Below are positions 50,462-58,626 of a stretch of 60,670 nucleotides of DNA, in pieces. Source of the DNA: Prolixibacteraceae bacterium UBA1413. Lineage in GTDB: Bacteria; Bacteroidota; Bacteroidia; Bacteroidales; Prolixibacteraceae. The notes beneath the pieces were generated by a model. That model was not told the origin of the DNA, made no database searches, and was given only the letters and a program-made list of their open reading frames with translations. Each line of letters starts with the position of its first letter. Positions within the stretch are counted from its first letter, which is position 1. The position numbers and the translations under genes are program-made. The stretch spans positions 291 to 60,960 of the forward strand of contig DBPT01000026.1 of NCBI GenBank assembly GCA_002304925.1, read 5' to 3'.

Positions 50462-52438
50462 ATGAAATTCCATCATTTTTCCTTGGCCGACAGCTTAAAA
50501 AAAGCGCAAAACTGGCTGCTTAAAAAGTCAACTTTAAAACCGGTTCTTTTTTTGGCAGGTTTGCTTGCCACCCTTTGGTTTTTGGTCAGGGTGATTCCAA
50601 AGCCTTCAAGGGCGGGATACCCGTGCATGCGGGCTGCAGCCCCGTTGGCATCAGGATTTGTTCTTTATTTGATGGGGCTGTTTTCAACCACTGTACTTTT
50701 TAAAATGTCAAAAAAGTACTATTTGAAGTCTAGGCATTTCATGGCCTCCCTTTTTCTTTTGGCAGCCATTTGTGCCGGGATAGTGACCACCCTGACCGCT
50801 GATAAACCGGCTTATGCAAATAATCTGGCTTTTTCACAGCCTGTGAATGCCCCCATGGGTACAGCAAAGGGGATATATCCGGGGCGGGTGGTTTGGATCC
50901 ATAATCCGGATGCAACCAATGAAAACTGCACAAACAAATACGGGGATGGTTGGTTTTTAAACAAAAACAACAACCAGGATACCATTGATCGCATGGTTTC
51001 ATTGGCGATTCAACTTCTTACCGGAGAGAACACCGACAGGAAGTCATGGGATGCCCTTTTCCGGTATTATAATGAAAATCACGGATATGGTTCTTTGGGC
51101 TATACCGCAAGGGAAAAAATACTGATTAAAACCAATGCAACCAGCGGATGGGGAGGAAATTTCAAAACGACCGATCTGTCAAAAGTAAACAACCAGTACT
51201 ATGCTGTGGCTGAAACATCCCCTCAAATGGTGCTTTCCGTGTTACGACAACTGGTAAATGTTGTCGGTGTGGCTCAGGCTGATATTTATGTCGGCGATCC
51301 TATGAAGCATATCTACAAGCATTGTTATGACATCTGGCATTCTGAATTCCCTGATGTAAATTATCTGGACCATGATGATTATCGCAGATTGGGAAGAGTT
51401 CAGGCTGCCCAAAGCAGTGACCCCCTGATATTTTATTCTGACAAGGGAAGTGTGATGAATGTTCAGTCAGATAAGCTCTACAAGGTTTTTGAGGATGTCA
51501 GTTATATTATCAACCTGCCTGCTTTAAAAGGGCATGCAAGGGCAGGAATTACACTTTTTGCAAAGAATCATTTCGGATCTCATTGCCGGAATGATGCCTT
51601 TCATCTGCATAACGGACTGGTGGATCCCAATGAGTCAGGGAATATCCGCTCGTTGAACGGCTCCTATTACGGGTTATACCGGGTGCAGGTCGATTTGATG
51701 GGACATGAACTGCTTTGCGGTAAAGAGTTAGTGTATCTTTTGGATGGGCTCTGGGCAGGATCAGAAGCCATCGATCCGCCCACAAAATGGGAAAGCGCTC
51801 CGTTTAATTCCGACTGGACCTCCTCTGTTTTTGCATCGCAGGATCCTGTTGCCATAGAATCTGTAGCTTTTGATTTCCTGAGGACAGAATATACAGCGGC
51901 TAACCATCCCGGGCTTGACTATCCCCAGATGAACGGAGTGGACGATTACCTTCACCAGGCGGCCGACGCGGCCAACTGGCCTGTGGGGATAACCTATGAC
52001 CCTGAAAATGACGGCACCCCCCTTGGAAGCCTGGGAGTTCATGAGCATTGGAACAATGCCGTCAATAAGCAATACAGCCGGAACCTGGGCATGAACAAAG
52101 GCATCGAATTGATACAAATCCCAGGAACGGTGGTTTCTGAGCCCGTCATTCACCTTAAACCTGATCTCTCTTTCACTGCCTACCCGAATCCATTCCGCGA
52201 CATGCTGGCACTTTCCTTCCAACTTGACAAGCCGGCAGAAATTAATCTGGCTGTTTACAACATAGAAGGCAAAATGGTCAAATCCCTGAAAAATGAACTC
52301 CTGCAAGCCGGCAATCATCAGGTTCACTGGTCATCCGCCTCTGGTGATCTGCCGCCCGGAACCTATTTCCTCCGCTTATCGGGCAAACAAGGTTCACAAA
52401 GTTTCTACGAGTCGAAGAAAATTCAAAAAATCAAATAA
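50462..52438 (+). CDS. DUF362 domain protein with N-terminal membrane helices and T9SS sorting domain
   Basis: A 658-residue protein. The first 115 residues hold three hydrophobic helices (about 28-45, 62-80 and 90-110), followed by AYANNLAFSQPV, which looks like a signal-cleavage region. The DUF362 domain covers about 130-540 (KILIKTNATSGWGG, DIYVGDPMKHIYKHC, VSYIINLPALKGHARAGITL and ASQDPVAIESVAFDFL). The tail carries AYPNPFRDMLALSFQLDKPA ... LPPGTYFLRL, a type-A T9SS domain. DUF362 proteins are metal- or cofactor-associated proteins of unknown activity. Several membrane helices before a T9SS cargo domain are unusual. It stands between the PUL and the downstream cluster. Confidence 0.85.
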   Translation: MKFHHFSLADSLKKAQNWLLKKSTLKPVLFLAGLLATLWFLVRVIPKPSRAGYPCMRAAAPLASGFVLYLMGLFSTTVLFKMSKKYYLKSRHFMASLFLLAAICAGIVTTLTADKPAYANNLAFSQPVNAPMGTAKGIYPGRVVWIHNPDATNENCTNKYGDGWFLNKNNNQDTIDRMVSLAIQLLTGENTDRKSWDALFRYYNENHGYGSLGYTAREKILIKTNATSGWGGNFKTTDLSKVNNQYYAVAETSPQMVLSVLRQLVNVVGVAQADIYVGDPMKHIYKHCYDIWHSEFPDVNYLDHDDYRRLGRVQAAQSSDPLIFYSDKGSVMNVQSDKLYKVFEDVSYIINLPALKGHARAGITLFAKNHFGSHCRNDAFHLHNGLVDPNESGNIRSLNGSYYGLYRVQVDLMGHELLCGKELVYLLDGLWAGSEAIDPPTKWESAPFNSDWTSSVFASQDPVAIESVAFDFLRTEYTAANHPGLDYPQMNGVDDYLHQAADAANWPVGITYDPENDGTPLGSLGVHEHWNNAVNKQYSRNLGMNKGIELIQIPGTVVSEPVIHLKPDLSFTAYPNPFRDMLALSFQLDKPAEINLAVYNIEGKMVKSLKNELLQAGNHQVHWSSASGDLPPGTYFLRLSGKQGSQSFYESKKIQKIK

Positions 52439-52877
52439 AGAACAAGTTCAAAACCAGTATTCACGAAGTTGTCACACTCCTGCTTTTTTCAGAATGACAG
52501 GAGGATAACCCGGAAGCATCCGAATTATCCGATTCGTTTTCCGATAATTACGTGAATGCCATCTTTGTAAACAGCAAAGGGATGAAATGTACGAATTATA
52601 CCGCAGACTGATTTTTCCCTGAATTCCCACGGGCGCACTGACCCGGAATTGAAACCAATCAAAGAAGCCTCCGTCTCAAAACCTTTGCTCCAGGCACCAG
52701 CAGATTTTTTATATAAAAATGGGGCACTCACGAAGGATATATTGCCCGGCGGTGTCAGATACGGTAAATGGAAAAAATTACAACATTAAAACCCGGAGGG
52801 TTGGTAAATTTATTTAATTTTATTTCACAAACCTTTTTACCACTTAACTGTTTTGTGAATTGTTTATAAGGATAATA
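52439..52877. other. Intergenic region before the PqqD-like cluster
   Basis: A 439-bp stretch without a supported gene. The left part contains an imperfect inverted element around 52470-52505 (ctcctgc / gacaggag). The right part (52790-52877) is very AT-rich and carries the inverted repeat described separately. It is expected to hold the promoter of the seven-gene cluster that follows. A short minus-strand frame at 52525-52731 has no recognisable features. Confidence 0.7.
52824..52859. promoter_or_regulatory. Inverted repeat before the PqqD-like gene
   Basis: TTCACAAA and TTTGTGAA are perfect 8-bp inverted repeats separated by 20 nt, ending 18 bp before the ATG at 52878. The spacing suits either two operator half-sites one to two helical turns apart or a 5'-leader hairpin. 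The second arm contains TTTG, so it may overlap the promoter. Confidence 0.4.
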
Positions 52878-53129
52878 ATGAAAATCAAGCCGAGTATTGC
52901 CATCAGTGACAACGGATTCCTCTTTGATCCCGGCAGCGGTGAATCCTATACCACCAATGCCGTGGCCAAAGAGATCATCTTTATGATGAAACAGAATTTA
53001 TCTGTTGAAGAAATTAAAAAAACGCTGGTTGAAAAGTATGACGTGGATGAAGTCACGCTGGAAAAAAATCTGATCGATTTCTTTGCCATGCTGCGTCATT
53101 ATAACCTTTGTGAAGCGTGCAACCCATGA
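52878..53129 (+). CDS. PqqD-like peptide-binding protein (RRE fold)
   Basis: An 83-residue protein with the PqqD pattern: IAISDNGFLFDPGSGESYTT (winged beta-hairpin with FDPGSGESY-x-x-N), AVAKEIIFMMKQNLSVEEIK (helix 2) and LVEKYDVDEVTLEKNLIDFF (helix 3). Its C-terminus LRHYNLCEACNP adds a Cys-x-x-Cys pair. PqqD/RRE proteins hand precursor peptides to modifying enzymes in peptide-derived natural product pathways. Here the partner is probably the ATP-grasp ligase encoded next, whose ATG overlaps the stop codon by 4 bp (ATGA). The start at 52878 follows gataata; an in-frame TTG at 52860 is less likely. No obvious precursor peptide gene is seen nearby. Confidence 0.8.
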   Translation: MKIKPSIAISDNGFLFDPGSGESYTTNAVAKEIIFMMKQNLSVEEIKKTLVEKYDVDEVTLEKNLIDFFAMLRHYNLCEACNP

Positions 53130-54172
53130 GCCGGCAAAACATCCACATCGCTGTCACCGGTCTGAACAATACAGACAATCCAGGTCCGGGGGTTCCCCTC
53201 ATCAGGGGAATCAGGGAATCAGCCGACCTCAATGTCAGAATCATCGGTCTGGCTTACGAGAACCTGGAACCCGGCATTTATATGCCGGAAATTACCGACA
53301 AGAGTTACCTGATCCCCTACCCCTCTTCAGGAACGAAAGTCTTCCTGAACAGGATAATGGAAATCCATGAACAGGAGCGGATCGATCTGATCATCCCCAA
53401 TTTTGACGCGGAACTGTATACTTTTATTAAATCGGAAAAGTTGCTGGCCCAACAGGGGGTCCGCACTTTTTTGCCCACCCTGGAACAGCTTGAGGAACGC
53501 AGCAAGGCATTGTTGCCGGCTTTCGGAAAGAAATACGGCTTTAAGGTCCCCGATTCCAGAGAAATCGTCAATAAACAAGATATCGCAAACCTGGAGGACG
53601 ATTTTGATTATCCTGTTTTGGTGAAAGGCAAGTTCTACGATGCCTATTTTGCCTATAACGAAGAACAGGTCACCTCGCATTTCAACAAAATAGCATCGAA
53701 ATGGGGGCTTCCCGTCATCGTCCAGGAGTATATCAAAGGGACGGAAGTCAACGTGGTCGCATTGGGCGACGGTACCGGCCGCACCGTGGGGGCAGTCTCC
53801 ATGCGGAAACAATACATCACCGACAAAGGAAAAGCCTGGGGAGGCATCACCATTGACGACCCCCGGATGATGGAAATCACCCGGGACCTGATCGGTAAAA
53901 CAAAATGGAGAGGAGGGATGGAACTCGAAATGATCAGAACCTCTTCAGCTGAATATTACCTGATCGAAATCAATCCGCGGATCCCTGCCTGGGTTTACCT
54001 GGCAGTAGGGGCGGGACAAAACCTTCCGGAAGCAATGGTCAAACTGGCCATGGGCCTAGATGTCCCTTCCATGGAAAAGTATCAGACCGGAAAGATGTTC
54101 ATCCGCTATTCCTGGGATATGCTCGGAGATATCAGTCAGTTTGAAAAGATAACAATGAACGGAGAGCTTTGA
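53126..54172 (+). CDS. ATP-grasp ligase (CarB-like)
   Basis: A 348-residue ATP-grasp enzyme that would form an amide or ester bond through an acyl phosphate. It has an N-terminal Rossmann-like part (IHIAVTGLNNTDNPGPGVPL; RIDLIIPNFDAELYTFI) and an ATP-binding part with YPVLVKGKF. The clamp is VIVQEYIKGTEVNVVALGDG, and the metal-binding motif is MELEMIRTSSAEYYLIEINP with IEINPR at the end. The order resembles the carbamoyl-phosphate-synthetase type rather than RimK or graspetide ligases. The ATGA overlap with the PqqD-like gene indicates coupled translation and supports a joint peptide or carrier-modifying function. Confidence 0.87.
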   Translation: MSRQNIHIAVTGLNNTDNPGPGVPLIRGIRESADLNVRIIGLAYENLEPGIYMPEITDKSYLIPYPSSGTKVFLNRIMEIHEQERIDLIIPNFDAELYTFIKSEKLLAQQGVRTFLPTLEQLEERSKALLPAFGKKYGFKVPDSREIVNKQDIANLEDDFDYPVLVKGKFYDAYFAYNEEQVTSHFNKIASKWGLPVIVQEYIKGTEVNVVALGDGTGRTVGAVSMRKQYITDKGKAWGGITIDDPRMMEITRDLIGKTKWRGGMELEMIRTSSAEYYLIEINPRIPAWVYLAVGAGQNLPEAMVKLAMGLDVPSMEKYQTGKMFIRYSWDMLGDISQFEKITMNGEL

Positions 54173-54236
54173 AACAGGCAGCAAAGAGAACCTTAATAGT
54201 ATGACAACTCAGACAACCTTTTAACCATTGACAACC

Positions 54237-55022
54237 ATGAAGACACCTGTAAAACGCATCCTCTTTTTTTTATTGTTTTTTCTGGATCTCCCGGGCATGA
54301 TTGTCACTGCCCAGGTCATCCTTGAAAAAACCTACGACCATTCCCTGACCGTCACAAAAATCAACCAGACGGAGTACAAATATTACCTGATGGATGTCGG
54401 ACTCAGGCAGTGCAGGATTTACAACCTGGACCACACCCTTTGGAAAACCGTCAACATAACCCTGCCCGGCAACTATTACCTGTTTGACATTAAATTTGTC
54501 ACGCAGGATCTTTTCAATACCGACACTTCCGTAGAGTTGTGGTATTCCGCCTATGAATACACCACCCAGGAGACCGGTAGGTATACCTCGGGCATCATCA
54601 ACGAAAACGGGACGGTTCTTGCCTCCATTCCCGGAGGGCTTTACGCATACCTCAACCAAGCCGGTGAAGATGTATACAAACTGGCGGTGTATGCTTATGA
54701 CAACACCGTTTCCCCGGGAACTGTAAAAACCCATATCTTCAGCTTTCCGGGTTCATCAACGGCAGCGGCCCATGTGACGGCTGCACTCGGCGACCCTTAC
54801 CCAAATCCGACGGCAGGGAGCATCACCCTCCCCCTGGAAGCCGGCTCCGGGAATGCCCTTTTACAGGTAATTTCCATAAACGGACAGGTCTTACTTGAGA
54901 AAACCATCACGGGAGACCCCTTTTACAGACTGAATAGTTCGGGATGGAAGCCGGGGATTTACTCCTACCGGCTGTTCAAAGAGGGTGAATACTCTGAAAC
55001 AAAACTTTTTGTTGTCCAATGA
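54237..55022 (+). CDS. Small exported protein with T9SS sorting domain, function unknown
   Basis: A 261-residue protein. It has a signal peptide (KRILFFLLFFLDLPGMIVTAQ) and a beta-rich middle part with repeated strand patterns (YKYYLMDVGLRQCRIYNLDH, DTSVELWYSAYEYTTQETGR, TVLASIPGGLYAYL) resembling a small propeller or jelly-roll. The type-A T9SS tail is LGDPYPNPTAGSITLPLEAG ... GWKPGIYSYRLF. It is the only surface-exported protein of the cluster and could be the substrate or the surface output of the other enzymes. The ATG at 54237 (MKTPVKR) is preferred over an in-frame TTG at 54228. Confidence 0.75.
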   Translation: MKTPVKRILFFLLFFLDLPGMIVTAQVILEKTYDHSLTVTKINQTEYKYYLMDVGLRQCRIYNLDHTLWKTVNITLPGNYYLFDIKFVTQDLFNTDTSVELWYSAYEYTTQETGRYTSGIINENGTVLASIPGGLYAYLNQAGEDVYKLAVYAYDNTVSPGTVKTHIFSFPGSSTAAAHVTAALGDPYPNPTAGSITLPLEAGSGNALLQVISINGQVLLEKTITGDPFYRLNSSGWKPGIYSYRLFKEGEYSETKLFVVQ

Positions 55023-55080
55023 ACTATTTCTCAATTCGTCAGAACAGATTTTCATATACCTAAAAAAAGCATTGCGAACC

Positions 55081-56427
55081 ATGGAAAAACTGAGATATGA
55101 GCGCCCGGTCATCAACAAAGTTTTATCCGGGCTGCCCGACAAGTTCGGGGCGAAATTCAGGATTGACCCCAGAACCGACATCGAAGGCCATTCCGTGAAG
55201 GAATTGCTTGACACTTACGGGTCACCCCTCTATGTCATATCGGAGAATACGATCAGGAACAGTTACCGTGATCTTTACCAGGCTTTTTCATCACGCTATC
55301 CGAAGGTTCAGATGGCCTGGTCCTACAAAACTAATTACCTCGATGCGGTTTGCCGCATTTTTCACCGGGAAGGATCCTGGGCGGAGGTGGTCTCCTGGTT
55401 TGAGTATGAAAAAGCATTGAACAATGGTGTGGATCCCAAGAAAATCATTTTCAACGGTCCCCATAAATCGGCGGAGGAGTTGAGACAATCGATTCTGGGC
55501 GGTTCGCTGATCCACATTGATCATTTTGATGAACTTTACCTGATCCTTGAATTATTGCAGCAAATACCTATAAAAGCCAAGGTAGCCATCCGGGTCAATA
55601 TGGATACGGGCATTTACCCGCACTGGGAACGGTTCGGCTTCAATTACGAGAACGGCGAGGCGTGGAATGCCATCAACCGGATCATGAACTCGGAAAAGAT
55701 GGAATTTGTAGGGATCCATACCCACATCGGAACCTATATCATGAGTACTTCCGCCTATGCGGTGGCTGCCGCCAAACTTGCCGACCTGGCTGTGCGCACC
55801 GACAGGAAATACGACCACAAGGTCAAGTATATCGATATGGGCGGCGGATTTGCCACCAGCAATACCCTGAAAGGGGCTTACCTTCCGGGAAGCGATACCT
55901 GTCCTTCCTTTGACGACTATGCCGAAGCCATCACCGGGGCTTTGCTCAGTTCGGAAATCAGACCCGAGGACCTGCCGTTGCTCATCCTGGAAACCGGACG
56001 TGCGCTTATTGACGATGCCGGATATTTGTTGGGAACGGTAGTTGCCAACAAGAGAATGGCCAGCGGCCGCCGCGGTATGATCATCGACATCGGCATCAAC
56101 CACCTTTTTACATCTTTCTGGTACGAACATACCATCCTCCCCGGCATTCCTGTCACCTCCAACTCCGAGGACACCCAGGTCTGCGGTCCCCTGTGCATGA
56201 ACATCGACGTCATACGCCAGGCAGTGCGATTCCCCCTGCTGCAACCGGGTGACCCCGTTGTCATCGAAAGAATCGGAGCCTACAACATGACCCAATGGAT
56301 GCAATTCATCACCTACCGCCCACGGATCATTCTGCTAGGCCCCGACGGTGAGGTGGATATCATCCGCGAAAAGGAAAACCTCGATACCTTTAAAACTCAC
56401 GAAAGGGTTCCTTCCCGGCTGAAATAG
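55081..56427 (+). CDS. PLP-dependent decarboxylase of fold type III (diaminopimelate decarboxylase-like)
   Basis: A 448-residue enzyme of the alanine racemase/DAP-decarboxylase fold. Elements: PLYVISENTIRNSYRDLYQA, PLP lysine K83 in MAWSYKTNYLDAV, THIGTYIMSTSAY, the phosphate-binding IDMGGGFATSNT, and the ETGR motif (LLILETGRALIDDAG). CGPLCMNIDVI carries C368, where decarboxylases place the dimer-partner cysteine. GAYNMTQWMQFI closes the pocket. The substrate is unknown; lysA-type genes normally lie in lysine operons, unlike here. The gene lies 58 bp after the T9SS protein gene and 0 bp before the transporter fusion gene, so it is expressed with them. An upstream in-frame ATG at 54985 is unlikely. 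Confidence 0.85.
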   Translation: MEKLRYERPVINKVLSGLPDKFGAKFRIDPRTDIEGHSVKELLDTYGSPLYVISENTIRNSYRDLYQAFSSRYPKVQMAWSYKTNYLDAVCRIFHREGSWAEVVSWFEYEKALNNGVDPKKIIFNGPHKSAEELRQSILGGSLIHIDHFDELYLILELLQQIPIKAKVAIRVNMDTGIYPHWERFGFNYENGEAWNAINRIMNSEKMEFVGIHTHIGTYIMSTSAYAVAAAKLADLAVRTDRKYDHKVKYIDMGGGFATSNTLKGAYLPGSDTCPSFDDYAEAITGALLSSEIRPEDLPLLILETGRALIDDAGYLLGTVVANKRMASGRRGMIIDIGINHLFTSFWYEHTILPGIPVTSNSEDTQVCGPLCMNIDVIRQAVRFPLLQPGDPVVIERIGAYNMTQWMQFITYRPRIILLGPDGEVDIIREKENLDTFKTHERVPSRLK

Positions 56428-58626
56428 ATGAAGGAAGATCTGAAAGATATTGTCAATATCCAGGGGGAAGGTTTTCTGAACAGCTATTCCCAGATTTTCT
56501 TTTCCGACAACCGTTGGCTGGCCTTCCTGCTTTTATTGGTGAGCTTCCTCGATCCCTATGCCGGAACGGGCGGTGCCCTTTCAGTCATCATCAGCAACCT
56601 GGCCGCCCAAAGCCTGGGGTTTCATTCTTTTTACATCCGCAAAGGGTATTACGGATACAACAGTCTGCTGGTCGGACTGGGATTCGGATTGACATTCAAT
56701 CTGGGAGCCGCCTGGTTCCTGCTTATTTTTGTGGCTGCCCTCCTAACCCTCCTGTTTACCATTGCCATCCAGGGTTTCCTCTTCAAATACAGTCTTCCTT
56801 ATCTCAGCATACCGTTCCTGCTCGGAATATGGATCGTCCTGCTGGCCTCGGGGGAATTCTCAGCCCTAGGACTCAGCGAAAGGGGGGTTTATACCTTCAA
56901 TGAATTATTCGCCATCGGGGGAAAATCGCTGATTGACGGGGTCGAATGGTTCGATTCCCTGATCGGGTCACAGTGTATCCGGACTTACCTCTATTCCATG
57001 GGAGCCATATTTTTTCAGTACAACCTCCTGGCAGGGATTCTGATTGCCGCCGGACTGCTGATTTATTCCAGGATTGCCTTTACCCTCTCCATCTTCGGAT
57101 TCTCCCTGGCCTGGTACTTCTATGAATTCATCGGCGCCGATATTTCAGTACTGGGATACAGTTACATCGGCTTCAATTACATCCTGACCAGCATCGCCCT
57201 CGGAGGATTTTTCATTATCCCTTCCCGGTGGTCCTACCTGTGGCTCCTCTGGCTGCTTCCCCTGGTCATCGTCGTCACGGTCAGCCTTCAGCAACTGTTT
57301 GCCGTTTTCAGGCTGGGGGTTTATGCACTCCCTTTTAATATTGTGGTGATCACTTTTTTATATGTATTGAAAATCAGGGGGAAACCGGGACAAAGACTGG
57401 TGGAGACCAAAATCCAGCACTTCAGTCCGGAGAAAAACCTGTATTACCAGCAGGTCACCAACGACCGCTTTTTTTCCGCGGAAGAGGTCCCGGTTTCGCT
57501 CCCCGTCATGGGAGAATGGACCATCAGCCAGGGTTATCACGGAGAACATACCCACAAAGGGGAATGGGCCCATGCTATTGACCTGATCATGACAGGATCG
57601 GGGGGAGAACAATTCCGCGGCGAAGGCTTCATCCCCCGCGATTATTACTGTTATGAAAAACCGGTCGCAGCACCTGCCGACGGCACCGTGGCCGACCTCA
57701 CCGACGGAATCCCCGACAACCTGATCGGGGAAAACAACATCAGGCAAAACTGGGGAAACAGCATCGTCATCCGCCACGGTGAACACCTCTTCTCCCAGGT
57801 AAGTCACCTCAAACCCGGCTCTATTAAGGTCAAAAAGGGGGATCCCGTAAAAAAGGGGGACATTATCGGACTGTGCGGAAATTCGGGACGCTCACCCTAT
57901 CCTCACCTCCATTTCCAACTACAGAAAACCCCACATATTGGAAGCAAAACACTTCATTACCCCCTCTCCAATTACCTGATGAAGAAAAACGGGAAAATGA
58001 GCCTCAAAACCCACTCCGTACCCCAAAAAGATGAAAAAATCATAACGACACAAAATCACCCTCTCTTTGAAAAGGCCTTCCACTTCCTCCCCGGAAGGAA
58101 GCTGCGCTATGAGATTTCGGATCACCCCCTGAAATGGCTGAAGGGATCGCATACCTGGGAAGTCAAAACCGACGAATACAACAACAGCTATTTCGAATGT
58201 CTGAGGACAGGCGCTGTCGCTTACTTTTACAACAACGGAAACATTCACTATTTTACCAACTTCATAGGAACCCGGAAATCACTGCTTTACTATTTCTATT
58301 TGGGATTTTACAAGGTTTTAACCGGCTACTATCACGATCTGACCATTGATGACAATCTCCCTCCCGACAAAGTCTATGGCGGTATCAGGCTTCTTCTGCA
58401 GGATTTTGCAGCCCCATTCTGTATTTACATGAAAGCCCCGTACAAACTCTCCTATCTTCTCCTCGACGAAGATTTCTATGAAGCCAAAGCCAGCGTCAAA
58501 GCATCGATCTCCAAATCAAAAAAAGAGAGGTTGGAATTCGACATTCAACTTTCCGGACAATGCATCAGTGAATTTCACTTCCGTCAGAAAAATCTTGAAT
58601 TTAAAGCCCTATGCACCGAATCCTGA
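56428..58626 (+). CDS. Urea-transporter-like membrane domain fused to M23 peptidase domain
   Basis: A 732-residue fusion. Residues about 25-320 match the bacterial urea transporter family (UT): ten or so transmembrane segments with LLLVSFLDPYAGTGGALSVI, NLAAQSLGFHSFYIRKGYYG, YNSLLVGLGFG and, in the second half, a related VLGYSYIGFNYILTSIALGG repeat. After KIRGKPGQRLVET a periplasmic M23 (LytM/NlpD-like) domain follows, with H374-T-H376 and H382-A-I-D385, GNSIVIRHG, GDIIGLCGNSGRSPYPHLHF and H493-L-H495. The last 180 residues are a beta-rich extension. The start codon directly follows the decarboxylase stop (TAG then ATG). A channel for a urea-sized compound linked to a peptidoglycan endopeptidase is unusual. 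Confidence 0.87.
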   Translation: MKEDLKDIVNIQGEGFLNSYSQIFFSDNRWLAFLLLLVSFLDPYAGTGGALSVIISNLAAQSLGFHSFYIRKGYYGYNSLLVGLGFGLTFNLGAAWFLLIFVAALLTLLFTIAIQGFLFKYSLPYLSIPFLLGIWIVLLASGEFSALGLSERGVYTFNELFAIGGKSLIDGVEWFDSLIGSQCIRTYLYSMGAIFFQYNLLAGILIAAGLLIYSRIAFTLSIFGFSLAWYFYEFIGADISVLGYSYIGFNYILTSIALGGFFIIPSRWSYLWLLWLLPLVIVVTVSLQQLFAVFRLGVYALPFNIVVITFLYVLKIRGKPGQRLVETKIQHFSPEKNLYYQQVTNDRFFSAEEVPVSLPVMGEWTISQGYHGEHTHKGEWAHAIDLIMTGSGGEQFRGEGFIPRDYYCYEKPVAAPADGTVADLTDGIPDNLIGENNIRQNWGNSIVIRHGEHLFSQVSHLKPGSIKVKKGDPVKKGDIIGLCGNSGRSPYPHLHFQLQKTPHIGSKTLHYPLSNYLMKKNGKMSLKTHSVPQKDEKIITTQNHPLFEKAFHFLPGRKLRYEISDHPLKWLKGSHTWEVKTDEYNNSYFECLRTGAVAYFYNNGNIHYFTNFIGTRKSLLYYFYLGFYKVLTGYYHDLTIDDNLPPDKVYGGIRLLLQDFAAPFCIYMKAPYKLSYLLLDEDFYEAKASVKASISKSKKERLEFDIQLSGQCISEFHFRQKNLEFKALCTES

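Noticed and set aside
52525..52731. Minus-strand 68-residue frame in the intergenic region
   Set aside because: No ribosome-binding site, domain or helix/strand pattern; probably chance.
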